Source: Holosporales bacterium (GTDB taxonomy: Bacteria > Pseudomonadota > Alphaproteobacteria > RUG11792). Taken from it: a DNA stretch of 21,116 bases. The notes below the pieces were generated by a model. That model was not told where the DNA came from, ran no database searches, and saw nothing but the letters and a program-made list of their open reading frames with translations. The DNA lies in the NCBI GenBank assembly GCA_031263345.1, contig JAISFY010000036.1, positions 1 to 21,116 of the forward strand. Direction: 5' to 3'. The position numbers and the translations under genes are program-made. Positions 14,398-21,116 of this stretch are shown here, piece after piece; position 1 is the first letter of the stretch; every line of letters starts with the position of its first letter.

Positions 14398-16503
14398 TTA
14401 CCGTGAATCACAATCGAATAAAAGCTGTAAGCGATTAACTAGCATAAAAGTATCTTTCGTACGCTCTTCGACATTTTTCCATTTCTTTAACATCAAGATT
14501 TTATAATCGTTCCTCATTTTTACTGTCCAATTTCCCTCTTTAAGCTCATCCGATTGAAAAAATTCAAATAGTTTTGAAGGATCTTTGCATTGATTCTTGT
14601 AAAAGGAGAATGTAAGACCACTGGCCCCTATATCAAGCTTATCGATATTAATCACTTTACAGGCGATCTGCATCTCTATAAGAGTGAATAGATTTTTAAG
14701 AGCTATTGGAGGTTTACCAAATTTCTCTGTAATTTCATCGTACATAGCATCGATTTCGGCCTTGTTAGTTAACCCGCCGATTCGCCTGTATAATATTAAT
14801 CTCAGATCTTGGTCTTCAATATACGTTTCAGGGATTAATACGGATACCCCTAAATTGATTTGAGAATCATATTCTTCGTTCGGTTTAGTTTTTCCGGCCT
14901 TTACCATCAGGATCGCCTCCTTTAACATCGTCTGATACAGTTCGATTCCAACTTCTTTAATGAATCCGGACTGTTCTTCTCCGAGGATATTCCCGGATCC
15001 GCGCATATCCATATCGTGGCTGGCAAGAGTAAACCCAGCTCCTAGTTTATCTAGATTTTGCATCAATTCTAGTCTTTGCTGAGCGGCTAGAGATAAATCG
15101 CGATCTGTGGGCACAATGAAATGAGCGAATGATTGCCGATCAGCACGCCCTACTCTTCCACGTAACTGATACAATTGAGAAAGTCCGAAAAGATCAAACC
15201 GATAGATTAGGATTGTGTTTGCTAGTGGCACATCGAGTCCGGAATCAATGATATTCGTCGAAACCAGTATATCAACGTCTCGATTATAAAAATTCTCAAC
15301 GATTTCTTCAAGATTCTGGGATTGTCCGTGTACTCGTTCAATTCTAGTTTTGGCAGGCAGAATTTCCCTCAAGAATTGGAAGACAAAATCCAGGTATTCG
15401 ATTCTGGGCACAACAAAAAAAACTTGCCCTCCGCGTTTAAGTTCAAACTCGATGGCTGGCTTAATATCAGCTTCCTCGAATTCGCACACTTTAGTTTGAA
15501 CTGGAAGACGTTTCACGGGAGGTGTCGTTATTAGGCTCAAATCCCGAATTCCGTTCATAGAGAGTTGAAGGGTTCTCGGAATTGGGGTAGCACTTAGTGT
15601 CAGGAAATGAACCTGACTAAAGCGACGCAGCTTTTCCTTTTGTCTTACTCCAAAGTGGTGTTCCTCATCGATGATAACTAATCCCAAATCTGAAAATTCA
15701 ATTTTGGATGAAAGCAGAGTATGTGTTCCAATGACAATTTTAATTTTATTATTTTTTATTTGTGAAATGTTTCGATTAAAATCTGACTGAGTTAAAAACC
15801 TCGATAATTGACATATTTGAATTCCGAAATCGGCGAATCTTTTAGAGAAAGTTCGAAAATGCTGTGATACCAAAATTGTAGTCGGGGCAAGTAAAACGAC
15901 TTGTTTTCCATTCGAGGCAGCAATAAACGCTGCCCTGAGAGCGATTTCGGTTTTCCCAAACCCAACATCTCCGCAAATCAATCGGTCCATCGGAATCGAG
16001 CTTTGCATATCAGCCAAAACATCCGAGATTGCAAGCAGTTGATCGTCCGTTTCGGTATGTCTAAATCCACTACAAAAATTGATATACTTCTCCTTATTTA
16101 CTAAAAGTGGCTCAATAGTTAACAGTTTACGCTTAGCCTCTAGTTGTAAAAGATTGTTGGCGATGACCAGGAGTTTTTTCCGAATTTTATCACGGCGACT
16201 AGGCCAACGATTCCCCTTTAACGAATCCAAATCGACGTTAGCATCTTCTCTACCATAGCGAGAAATGAATGCGATATTCTCCACTGGTACATAAAGTCTA
16301 TCATCATTTTTGAATATCAGTATCAGAAAATCGTGGTAAATACCCGATAATTCAATATTAACCAGCCCATCATAAATAGCAATTCCATGCCGCTCATGGA
16401 TAACATAATCACCAACGGATAATTGAGAAAATTCTTTAAAAACGTCTGAAACGGACCTTTTTCGTGGTTGTCGACGTTCTGACAAGCTACTCTTATCCTC
16501 CAA
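14398..16503 (-). CDS. mfd: Transcription-repair coupling factor Mfd, N-terminally truncated
   Basis: Mfd removes RNA polymerase stalled at DNA damage and recruits UvrA. This 701-residue version, against about 1150 usually, starts just before the RNA-polymerase-interacting domain (VGDYVIHERHGIAIYDGL, residues 30-46, to VPVENIAFISRYG). It keeps the translocase: Walker A GDVGFGKT (179-186), DEEHHFG (279-285), SATPIPRT (304-311), GLDVPLANTILIYRFDLFGLSQLYQLRGRVGRADR in pieces, and MDMRGSGNILGEEQSG, then the C-terminal TRCF domain. The UvrB-like and UvrA-binding domains are absent. The start is TTG 16503; an in-frame TAG lies at 16518-16516. Only 52 bp separate it from degP upstream, so the missing 450 codons are deleted, not hidden. 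RecG is excluded by the polymerase-binding and TRCF domains. Confidence 0.9.
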   Translation of the reverse strand: MEDKSSLSERRQPRKRSVSDVFKEFSQLSVGDYVIHERHGIAIYDGLVNIELSGIYHDFLILIFKNDDRLYVPVENIAFISRYGREDANVDLDSLKGNRWPSRRDKIRKKLLVIANNLLQLEAKRKLLTIEPLLVNKEKYINFCSGFRHTETDDQLLAISDVLADMQSSIPMDRLICGDVGFGKTEIALRAAFIAASNGKQVVLLAPTTILVSQHFRTFSKRFADFGIQICQLSRFLTQSDFNRNISQIKNNKIKIVIGTHTLLSSKIEFSDLGLVIIDEEHHFGVRQKEKLRRFSQVHFLTLSATPIPRTLQLSMNGIRDLSLITTPPVKRLPVQTKVCEFEEADIKPAIEFELKRGGQVFFVVPRIEYLDFVFQFLREILPAKTRIERVHGQSQNLEEIVENFYNRDVDILVSTNIIDSGLDVPLANTILIYRFDLFGLSQLYQLRGRVGRADRQSFAHFIVPTDRDLSLAAQQRLELMQNLDKLGAGFTLASHDMDMRGSGNILGEEQSGFIKEVGIELYQTMLKEAILMVKAGKTKPNEEYDSQINLGVSVLIPETYIEDQDLRLILYRRIGGLTNKAEIDAMYDEITEKFGKPPIALKNLFTLIEMQIACKVINIDKLDIGASGLTFSFYKNQCKDPSKLFEFFQSDELKEGNWTVKMRNDYKILMLKKWKNVEERTKDTFMLVNRLQLLFDCDSR

Positions 16504-16555
16504 CCACGTTACATACTACACCCGTGTTCTGACATTCGCAAACAATCAAGGGAAA

Positions 16556-18325
16556 TTAATTTTTGGCTTTCCCCTTCTCCTTCTCCTTCTCGTTTCCTGC
16601 GGGGAGGGTAACGGGAGCTGCGACCATCATTCTCGAATTGTTGCGAATGATGACAAATGGAATTGGACTCTTTTCTCCAATATCGACAAGAGACTGTATG
16701 ATTTGTGCGAACTGACTAGCGCTATTGATGAGGATATTGTTTGCACTGATGATTACATCTCCAGGCAGGAAAAGTGGTTCGAACCACGAAAGCTCAAAAG
16801 TTTCCTCAGTTTTAGTTACGATTACCTTAGCCCCTGGCTGATACTCGTTCTTATACCTATCTGGAATATTAGCAACGGTAATTCCAAGAGATGGAATATC
16901 GGCCGTAGTTTTCTGATCTTTACCATTCTGCTCTGGAGCATCGGTCGCATCGAGAGAGCCGTTTTGCATGGCCTGTTCAAAATCACCGACCTTTACTGTT
17001 AATTCAACGGTTTCCCACTTCCCTTTGTCTTTGTGCCGCCAAACCTTTACTTTAGCAGATTTCCCGATTGGAGCTCCTGCAACTGAACTTTGAAGACCTT
17101 TATCTTTCGAAACTTTACAGTCATTAAATGCGATGATAATATCTCCGGCCACAATACCTGCTTTGTCGGCTGGGCCGCCAGGAATTACCTTTGCAACGTG
17201 TGCTCCAAACACCTGCGACTGATCAGTACATTCTCCAGCTAATCCGACGCTTTTGGCTAAATTGAGACCAACCTTTTGGACTTCTATACCGATCCATCCC
17301 CTAAAGGTTCGTTTGTGTTGAATGAGTTGGTCGATTGTGATTTTTGCAATATTTGATGGGATAGCAAATCCGATTCCAATATTCCCACCATTCGGAGTGA
17401 TTATAGCGTTGTTAATACCGATAACTTTACCGTGGATGTCGAGCAAACATCCACCAGAACTTCCCATTTTAATTGGAGTACTATGCTGAATAAAATCGTC
17501 AATCAAACTAAGCGAAGGCTTGGAAAGCGCGACATTTCGACCTTTGGAGGATATAATTCCGTTCGTAACCGTATTACCGAATCCAAACGGACTCCCAATG
17601 GCTACTACGAAATTACCCTCGGCGATATCGTCCGAATCTCCCCATGTTACGGGCTTCAATTTCTTCCGACCGATACTACTCACATTTAAGTTAACAGAAA
17701 TAACGGCTATGTCAGTACGTGGATCACTAGCATGTATCTCAGCCGGAAGTTCCGTTTTGTCGGCCAGGGTTATGATTATTTTCTTTGCTTTTTCGACAAC
17801 GTGATGATTTGTAGCGATATACATCTTCTCTTTGTTGATCTTAACTATAAAACCGGATCCGAGAGCCTGTACCTTCTTTGGTTTACTCTTTTTGTGTGGA
17901 AAATCGAAAAAATCCCTGAAAAAGTCGTTAAATGGTGACCCTCTAAATACGTCATTAATATCTGGCTGTTCATTCTCGATAAGCTGAACGACGGCGATGC
18001 TAACGACAGAATCTTTATTTTTCTTTACTATATCCTCAAATCCCTTTTCGAGATTTACGGTTATATCTGAAGTTGGTTTTTCTTCTGGCTTTGTCGGCGC
18101 TTCCTCGATTTTTTCCACTTTAGATTCATGAGAATCGGGGACCAAATCTTTCAGTGTATTTTGGGTTTTATCGTGCTCGATCTTTTTTTTATCAGCCTTC
18201 TTATCTAAGATATCTCCAAACTGAATGTGATACTCTCTTTTGAAAAGAGTCCACACCTCTGTAATGCCAACTACAAAAACGATAAGCAAGATCATCTTGA
18301 TGGACTGGATGATCAACCTGAACAT
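16556..18325 (-). CDS. degP: DegP/HtrA family periplasmic serine protease
   Basis: DegP-type proteases degrade misfolded envelope proteins. The 589-residue product has an N-terminal membrane anchor (residues 3-25), a 70-residue Lys/Glu/Pro-rich linker, a trypsin-like domain and two PDZ domains (about 340-440 and 490-575). The catalytic triad is visible: His175 (ATNHHVVEKA), Asp205 (DPRTDIAVISV) and Ser290 (GSSGGCLLD; GNSGGPL in most relatives). ATG 18325 follows GGGAGGAAG. An extended -10 promoter lies 56 bp upstream. The tail is a short Lys/Glu-rich repeat-like stretch (GNEKEKEKGKAKN). The mfd gene begins 52 bp downstream and is probably co-transcribed. The uncleaved-looking anchor suggests a DegS/DegP-like membrane-tethered form, but I cannot separate DegP, DegQ and MucD by sequence alone. 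Confidence 0.92.
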   Translation of the reverse strand: MFRLIIQSIKMILLIVFVVGITEVWTLFKREYHIQFGDILDKKADKKKIEHDKTQNTLKDLVPDSHESKVEKIEEAPTKPEEKPTSDITVNLEKGFEDIVKKNKDSVVSIAVVQLIENEQPDINDVFRGSPFNDFFRDFFDFPHKKSKPKKVQALGSGFIVKINKEKMYIATNHHVVEKAKKIIITLADKTELPAEIHASDPRTDIAVISVNLNVSSIGRKKLKPVTWGDSDDIAEGNFVVAIGSPFGFGNTVTNGIISSKGRNVALSKPSLSLIDDFIQHSTPIKMGSSGGCLLDIHGKVIGINNAIITPNGGNIGIGFAIPSNIAKITIDQLIQHKRTFRGWIGIEVQKVGLNLAKSVGLAGECTDQSQVFGAHVAKVIPGGPADKAGIVAGDIIIAFNDCKVSKDKGLQSSVAGAPIGKSAKVKVWRHKDKGKWETVELTVKVGDFEQAMQNGSLDATDAPEQNGKDQKTTADIPSLGITVANIPDRYKNEYQPGAKVIVTKTEETFELSWFEPLFLPGDVIISANNILINSASQFAQIIQSLVDIGEKSPIPFVIIRNNSRMMVAAPVTLPAGNEKEKEKGKAKN

Positions 18326-18380
18326 ACCTATCTTCCTCCCATCTCTGTATCAAAAATTAGTAAGAACACAAATGATATGT

Positions 18381-18389
18381 ATTATACCA
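18381..18389 (-). promoter_or_regulatory. Extended -10 promoter of degP
   Basis: On the minus strand the sequence TGGTATAAT is a perfect extended -10 (TGn plus TATAAT). It lies 56 bp before the degP ATG. No good -35 box is seen, as is allowed for extended -10 promoters. I see no sigma-E-like element. Confidence 0.6.
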
Positions 18390-18447
18390 CAAAATTAACC
18401 CAAAAATTGTAAAAGTTTCAAAAATTGAGCTTAAAGAATTAAGCAAT

Positions 18448-18699
18448 TTAGTTACCACTTTTCAAAAATATTATAGAATAGGGCACTGAAGGATAGATCA
18501 TGTTTTTTAGATTACTAAAACGGTTATCTTTAAAGTCGCTGAGATAGCTGAGAAAAATTTTAAAGTAAACGTAAAATGGAATCGGCTGATAATATTCTGA
18601 GCTGATCGATTTATTAATACTCTTATAATACATGGAAGCAAATAAATCACAGTAACTATTATTAGATAAACATCGAAACGAAGACGAAAAACTATCCAT
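18448..18699 (-). CDS. Doubtful small ORF, 83 codons
   Basis: I do not recognise this product. It is rich in Ser, Tyr, Phe and Ile with a few Cys, with one weakly hydrophobic central stretch (PFYVYFKIFLSYL). The region is AT-rich, where such frames arise by chance. An AGGATGG element lies directly at the start, too close to be a good ribosome binding site for the ATG at 18699. It lies between the hairpin downstream of the acidic-protein gene and the degP promoter. It could be a real small gene or non-coding DNA. Confidence 0.3.
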   Translation of the reverse strand: MDSFSSSFRCLSNNSYCDLFASMYYKSINKSISSEYYQPIPFYVYFKIFLSYLSDFKDNRFSNLKNMIYPSVPYSIIFLKSGN

Positions 18700-18734
18700 C
18701 CATCCTGTGCTAAGTAAAATAATTCATAATCATC

Positions 18735-18764
18735 GAGAGGGGCTTCTCCCCGTTAGTCCCTCTC
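18735..18764 (-). terminator. GC-rich stem-loop with two alternative pairings
   Basis: GAGAGGG (18735-18741) pairs with CCCTCTC (18758-18764); alternatively GGGG (18739-18742) pairs with CCCC (18748-18751) around a 5-nt loop. It lies about 30 bp after the stop of the acidic-protein gene and is by far the most GC-rich patch of this AT-rich stretch. A T-run is missing, so termination is likely but not certain. Confidence 0.45.
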
Positions 18765-18793
18765 TTTCAACTCGTAGTAAATATTAACTATTA

Positions 18794-19000
18794 TTAATCT
18801 TCCTTTTCATCTGTTTTCTTATCGTCGTCGTCCTTGTTACACTTTTTGGTTTCGTCCGTATCCGTAGTAGTCTTTTTCGTTTCGTCTGAATTGTCCTTAT
18901 CTGCATCAACCTCTGTGACTTCTGGCTCTGGGTCAGCTTGGACCTGAAATGATAAGACTGCAGCTAGCATTAGAGCTAAAATACTTATCTTTGTTAACAT
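18794..19000 (-). CDS. Small secreted acidic protein, unknown function
   Basis: The 68-residue product has a clear signal peptide (Lys4, hydrophobic ISILALMLAAVLSF, likely cleavage after VQA at residue 22) and a mature part of about 46 residues made almost only of Asp, Glu, Lys and Thr (segments such as EVTEVDADKDNSDETKK and KDDDDKKTDEKED) with one Cys. It would be an unfolded, acidic periplasmic or secreted peptide, perhaps binding cations, but I recognise no family. A near-ideal ribosome binding site (AAGGAG, 8 nt before ATG 19000) strongly supports translation. It is monocistronic by position, with a hairpin behind it and a 130-bp leader region ahead that contains a 6-bp inverted repeat (19028-19033 with 19042-19047). 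Confidence 0.75.
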   Translation of the reverse strand: MLTKISILALMLAAVLSFQVQADPEPEVTEVDADKDNSDETKKTTTDTDETKKCNKDDDDKKTDEKED

Positions 19001-19131
19001 TCTCGCTTCTCCTTAGAAAATAAGCTTTGGAGCAACTTTGAGCTCCACTTGTATGCCATTCTACTACCAATCTCTTAATTTTCTATTAATTTTTTTTCCA
19101 CATTCGCTATAGAGATATTCCTCTTTTTCCT

Positions 19132-20571
19132 TCATATTCCAGTTATTATCTCGGTAAACCATTCTTCCACTGCGTAGTAAAAAATTGAAAATGATATTAT
19201 CGTAAAAAACGCAAAATAAATAGTAATATTATGTTTTATTGTTTTATACTCCGTGACCCTAGGCTGGAAAATCTTGCTTATTGCCTTAGCCGTGTATACG
19301 ACGCTCATTAATGAGTATATAATCGATACAATCAAAACTGCATAATGCCTCGTGTATATTTGTGCTTCTAATATTTGTAACTTTGCGAAAAAATTAACGA
19401 ATGGAGGAATACCTATCATGGCAAACATTGATCCGGTGATGCAGCCTCCTAGTATCGGAGAATTATTCATTAATCCAGATAAGTCATTAAAGGTTACTAT
19501 TTCACAGTACTTTTTGATATTAAAAAGTGCTGTAAAAAAACATAATGAAGCTAATGAGTAAGTAAAAACGTATAATATGGCGAATCTTAATTCAGAAATT
19601 TCATTCGCAATCGCAAAAACGGAAATGACGAATCCTGCATGTCCAACGGAAGAGTATGCCACGAATTTTTTGATTTTATTCTGGGAAATTGGCATGATGG
19701 CGCCGATTATCATTGATAAGACTGATACCAGTTCCAGGAATGTTTGTATTTGTGAGTGGTATCCGATCAATAGAAATTTGAAAAACCGTATAAATATGAA
19801 GAATACGAAAAATTTCCAGATGGTATCGAAAAACATAATAAGACTAAATGAAGCTTTTTCATATATATCGATCATCCAAGCGTGAAAGGGGGCTACTCCA
19901 ACTTTAAAGAGCAGGGCGCTGATTACTAACGCTCCACCTACAACTGCTGAAAAACTCGTATCAAATTTGATTTTTAGAAATGAAAGGCTACCTGAACCTG
20001 AGTAATATAGGCTTATCCCATATAGTAATACAGCCGTCGCTGCATATGAGGCCAATAGAAATCTTACTACCCATATCCTCGAATTATTCTTATCCGAATT
20101 TATTAACATGAGAAAGCATACGGAAAATGTATATAATTCGAGACCTAATATGAGAGGTAAAAAGTGATTAGCCGAAAGACATATGATTATCGAGTTAATG
20201 ATACCGAATAGGAAAATATATATGTAGCTCGGTAACGTTTTATAAATATTGGTGAGTATTACGATTGAAAAAATTACTACCGAACATGACATTAATATTA
20301 ATTTTAGATTCAGTAATCCAGAATTATAAGTAGTAAATAACGGGCTCGAAAAACTCTTGCTAATGGTACTGTGAGAAAGCGTGACAATAATGTACAGTAC
20401 TGACACGATTAAAGAAAGTTTCGGAAAAAGCCTTTTAGCCCGCTCTTCGCTGAAAAACAATCTTCCAATAAATAACATGAGCAGGGCCGCAACTGTTAAC
20501 AGATCCGAGAATGAGAGTATTAATCCAGAAAAGGTATGCAAATCGCTAGGATCCAATCGAAATTTTATCAA
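19132..20571 (-). CDS. nuoN: NADH:quinone oxidoreductase subunit N
   Basis: NuoN is the third antiporter-like subunit of complex I, at the junction with the quinone module. The 479-residue membrane protein keeps the functional residues: Glu in LGLELYTFSVCFL, Lys in FKVGVAPFHAWMIDIYEKAS, Lys in NKIKKFVAYSSVGHAGFVISV, and Lys in VNFFAKLQILEAQ. The stop is TGA. No ATG start exists near the N-terminus; TTG 20571 is the longest choice and TTG 20556 (giving MDPSDLHTF) fits family starts better. It overlaps the end of birA by about 26 bp or less and is thus read from the birA transcript. It lies 5 kb from nuoKLM with unrelated genes between. Confidence 0.93.
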   Translation of the reverse strand: MIKFRLDPSDLHTFSGLILSFSDLLTVAALLMLFIGRLFFSEERAKRLFPKLSLIVSVLYIIVTLSHSTISKSFSSPLFTTYNSGLLNLKLILMSCSVVIFSIVILTNIYKTLPSYIYIFLFGIINSIIICLSANHFLPLILGLELYTFSVCFLMLINSDKNNSRIWVVRFLLASYAATAVLLYGISLYYSGSGSLSFLKIKFDTSFSAVVGGALVISALLFKVGVAPFHAWMIDIYEKASFSLIMFFDTIWKFFVFFIFIRFFKFLLIGYHSQIQTFLELVSVLSMIIGAIMPISQNKIKKFVAYSSVGHAGFVISVFAIANEISELRFAILYVFTYSLASLCFFTALFNIKKYCEIVTFNDLSGLMNNSPILGGCITGSMFAMIGIPPFVNFFAKLQILEAQIYTRHYAVLIVSIIYSLMSVVYTAKAISKIFQPRVTEYKTIKHNITIYFAFFTIISFSIFYYAVEEWFTEIITGI

Positions 20572-21116
20572 TCAGAAATTTGTAAAGATTGTCCACCAAT
20601 TCTATCGGTTTCACACGTATCTTAAATTCATCCATGATATTCGTCGCCATTTTTACTGGAGAATTTTGAAGATTGATGCCAACTCCAACGATCGCATAAG
20701 GATAAAAAACTTCTACTAAAATACCAGCAACTTTTTTCCCGCAGCTTCCGCCAGCAAAACGAATGTCCGATCCAGGCGGAGGATTTACCAGTATATCATT
20801 CGGTAATTTTGTTGTAATCCGGATACAAGCATCGGGACCGGCAATGGTAATCAGTATATCCCGTACGGCTGAAACTGAGGCGGCGGTAATGAGGGGGGCT
20901 TGATTCTCTCTAACTCCCAATTCCTCGATATTAATAATGTAGCTACAATGGAAGTTTCCTAACGTAGAAATCCAGACCTTTTTATTTAATCTTCCGCGTC
21001 CGTCCGTTTGGGTATCTGCCAAAATCGCTGTCTCTCCAATTTTATTTCTAGCGTAGCATTTGTAGACTAAAGCGATTGCATAATCATTTGTACTATCAAG
21101 CTTATCGAAGTGTAAA
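20546..21116 (-). CDS. birA: Biotin--[acetyl-CoA-carboxylase] ligase (5' partial, short C-terminus)
   Basis: BirA activates biotin with ATP and attaches it to the biotin carboxyl carrier protein. The frame runs open to the right edge of the window. The visible 189 residues begin with FDKLDSTNDYA (the conserved DSTN motif), followed by LADTQTDGRGRLNKKVW (biotinyl-AMP loop; GRGRxGRxW in most), GNFHCSYIINI, KLPNDILV, GGSCGKKVAGILVE and AIVGVGINLQNSP. So this is the catalytic domain, and with DSTN at the very edge there is no room to judge whether a DNA-binding domain precedes it. It stops shortly after the catalytic core (LYKFLIDKISIGS, TAG), without the C-terminal SH3-like domain of typical BirA. 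In many Alphaproteobacteria birA follows nuoN; here it precedes it. Confidence 0.9.
   Translation of the reverse strand, partial: LHFDKLDSTNDYAIALVYKCYARNKIGETAILADTQTDGRGRLNKKVWISTLGNFHCSYIINIEELGVRENQAPLITAASVSAVRDILITIAGPDACIRITTKLPNDILVNPPPGSDIRFAGGSCGKKVAGILVEVFYPYAIVGVGINLQNSPVKMATNIMDEFKIRVKPIELVDNLYKFLIDKISIGS

Noticed and set aside
14398..16503. RecG helicase
   Set aside because: Length fits RecG, but the polymerase-interacting domain, the GEEQSGFIKEVG segment and the C-terminal TRCF domain identify Mfd.
16560..16600. Tandem repeat at the degP 3' end
   Set aside because: The CTTCTCC-like repetition encodes the short Lys/Glu tail; it is too small to be called a repeat array.
1..21116. 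Genome-wide reassignment of UGA to Trp (code 4)
   Set aside because: Suggested by the nuoL codon, but at least four genes stop at TGA at the normal family length, their readthrough tails look non-native or antisense, and other Trp codons checked are TGG.

Overview
The window (about 38-40% G+C by eye) looks like a piece of the chromosome of an alphaproteobacterium with a reduced, fast-evolving genome, most likely an intracellular symbiont or pathogen of the Holosporales/Rickettsiales kind. Reasons: the F0 part of ATP synthase is a separate operon with both b' and b subunits, as in Alphaproteobacteria; FtsW, complex I subunits and Com1/DsbA are of alphaproteobacterial type; complex I genes are scattered and divergent; Mfd and BirA are shortened; and one protein carries a eukaryote-style C-terminal CaaX box. 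The taxonomic placement is inference from gene content.

Layout. 1-858: 3' part of a DsbA/Com1-like thiol oxidoreductase, followed by a strong hairpin and about 600 bp with no convincing gene. 1456-3459: F0 operon atpB-atpE-b'-b. 3607-6747: BI-1-like membrane protein, rubrerythrin, thiamine pyrophosphokinase and ftsW, all on + and closely spaced. 6748-7470 (-): mlaA, stop codon abutting that of ftsW. 7785-8774 (+): a permuted-papain-fold (YiiX/NlpC-like) protein ending in a CaaX motif, which I regard as a candidate host-directed effector. 8898-10664 (+): hisS and nuoB, with no gap. 10592-14080 (-): nuoK-nuoL-nuoM operon, converging on and overlapping nuoB. 14206-14373 (+): tRNA-His and tRNA-Thr. 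14398-18325 (-): degP/htrA then an N-terminally truncated mfd. 18448-19000 (-): a doubtful 83-codon ORF and a small secreted acidic protein. 19132-21116 (-): birA (5' end outside the window) then nuoN.

How the genes work together: NuoB, K, L, M and N belong to NADH:quinone oxidoreductase, which would supply the proton gradient used by the F0 subunits at 1456-3459. DsbA-like protein, DegP, MlaA and the acidic secreted peptide serve the cell envelope; FtsW serves septal peptidoglycan synthesis.

The most notable points are (1) the CaaX-box papain-fold protein, (2) an in-frame UGA in nuoL exactly where relatives often have Trp, although UGA appears to be a normal stop elsewhere in the window, (3) an Mfd lacking its whole UvrB-like/UvrA-binding N-terminus, and (4) loss of a conserved membrane Glu in NuoK. 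No insertion sequences, CRISPR arrays, rRNA genes or phage genes were seen.
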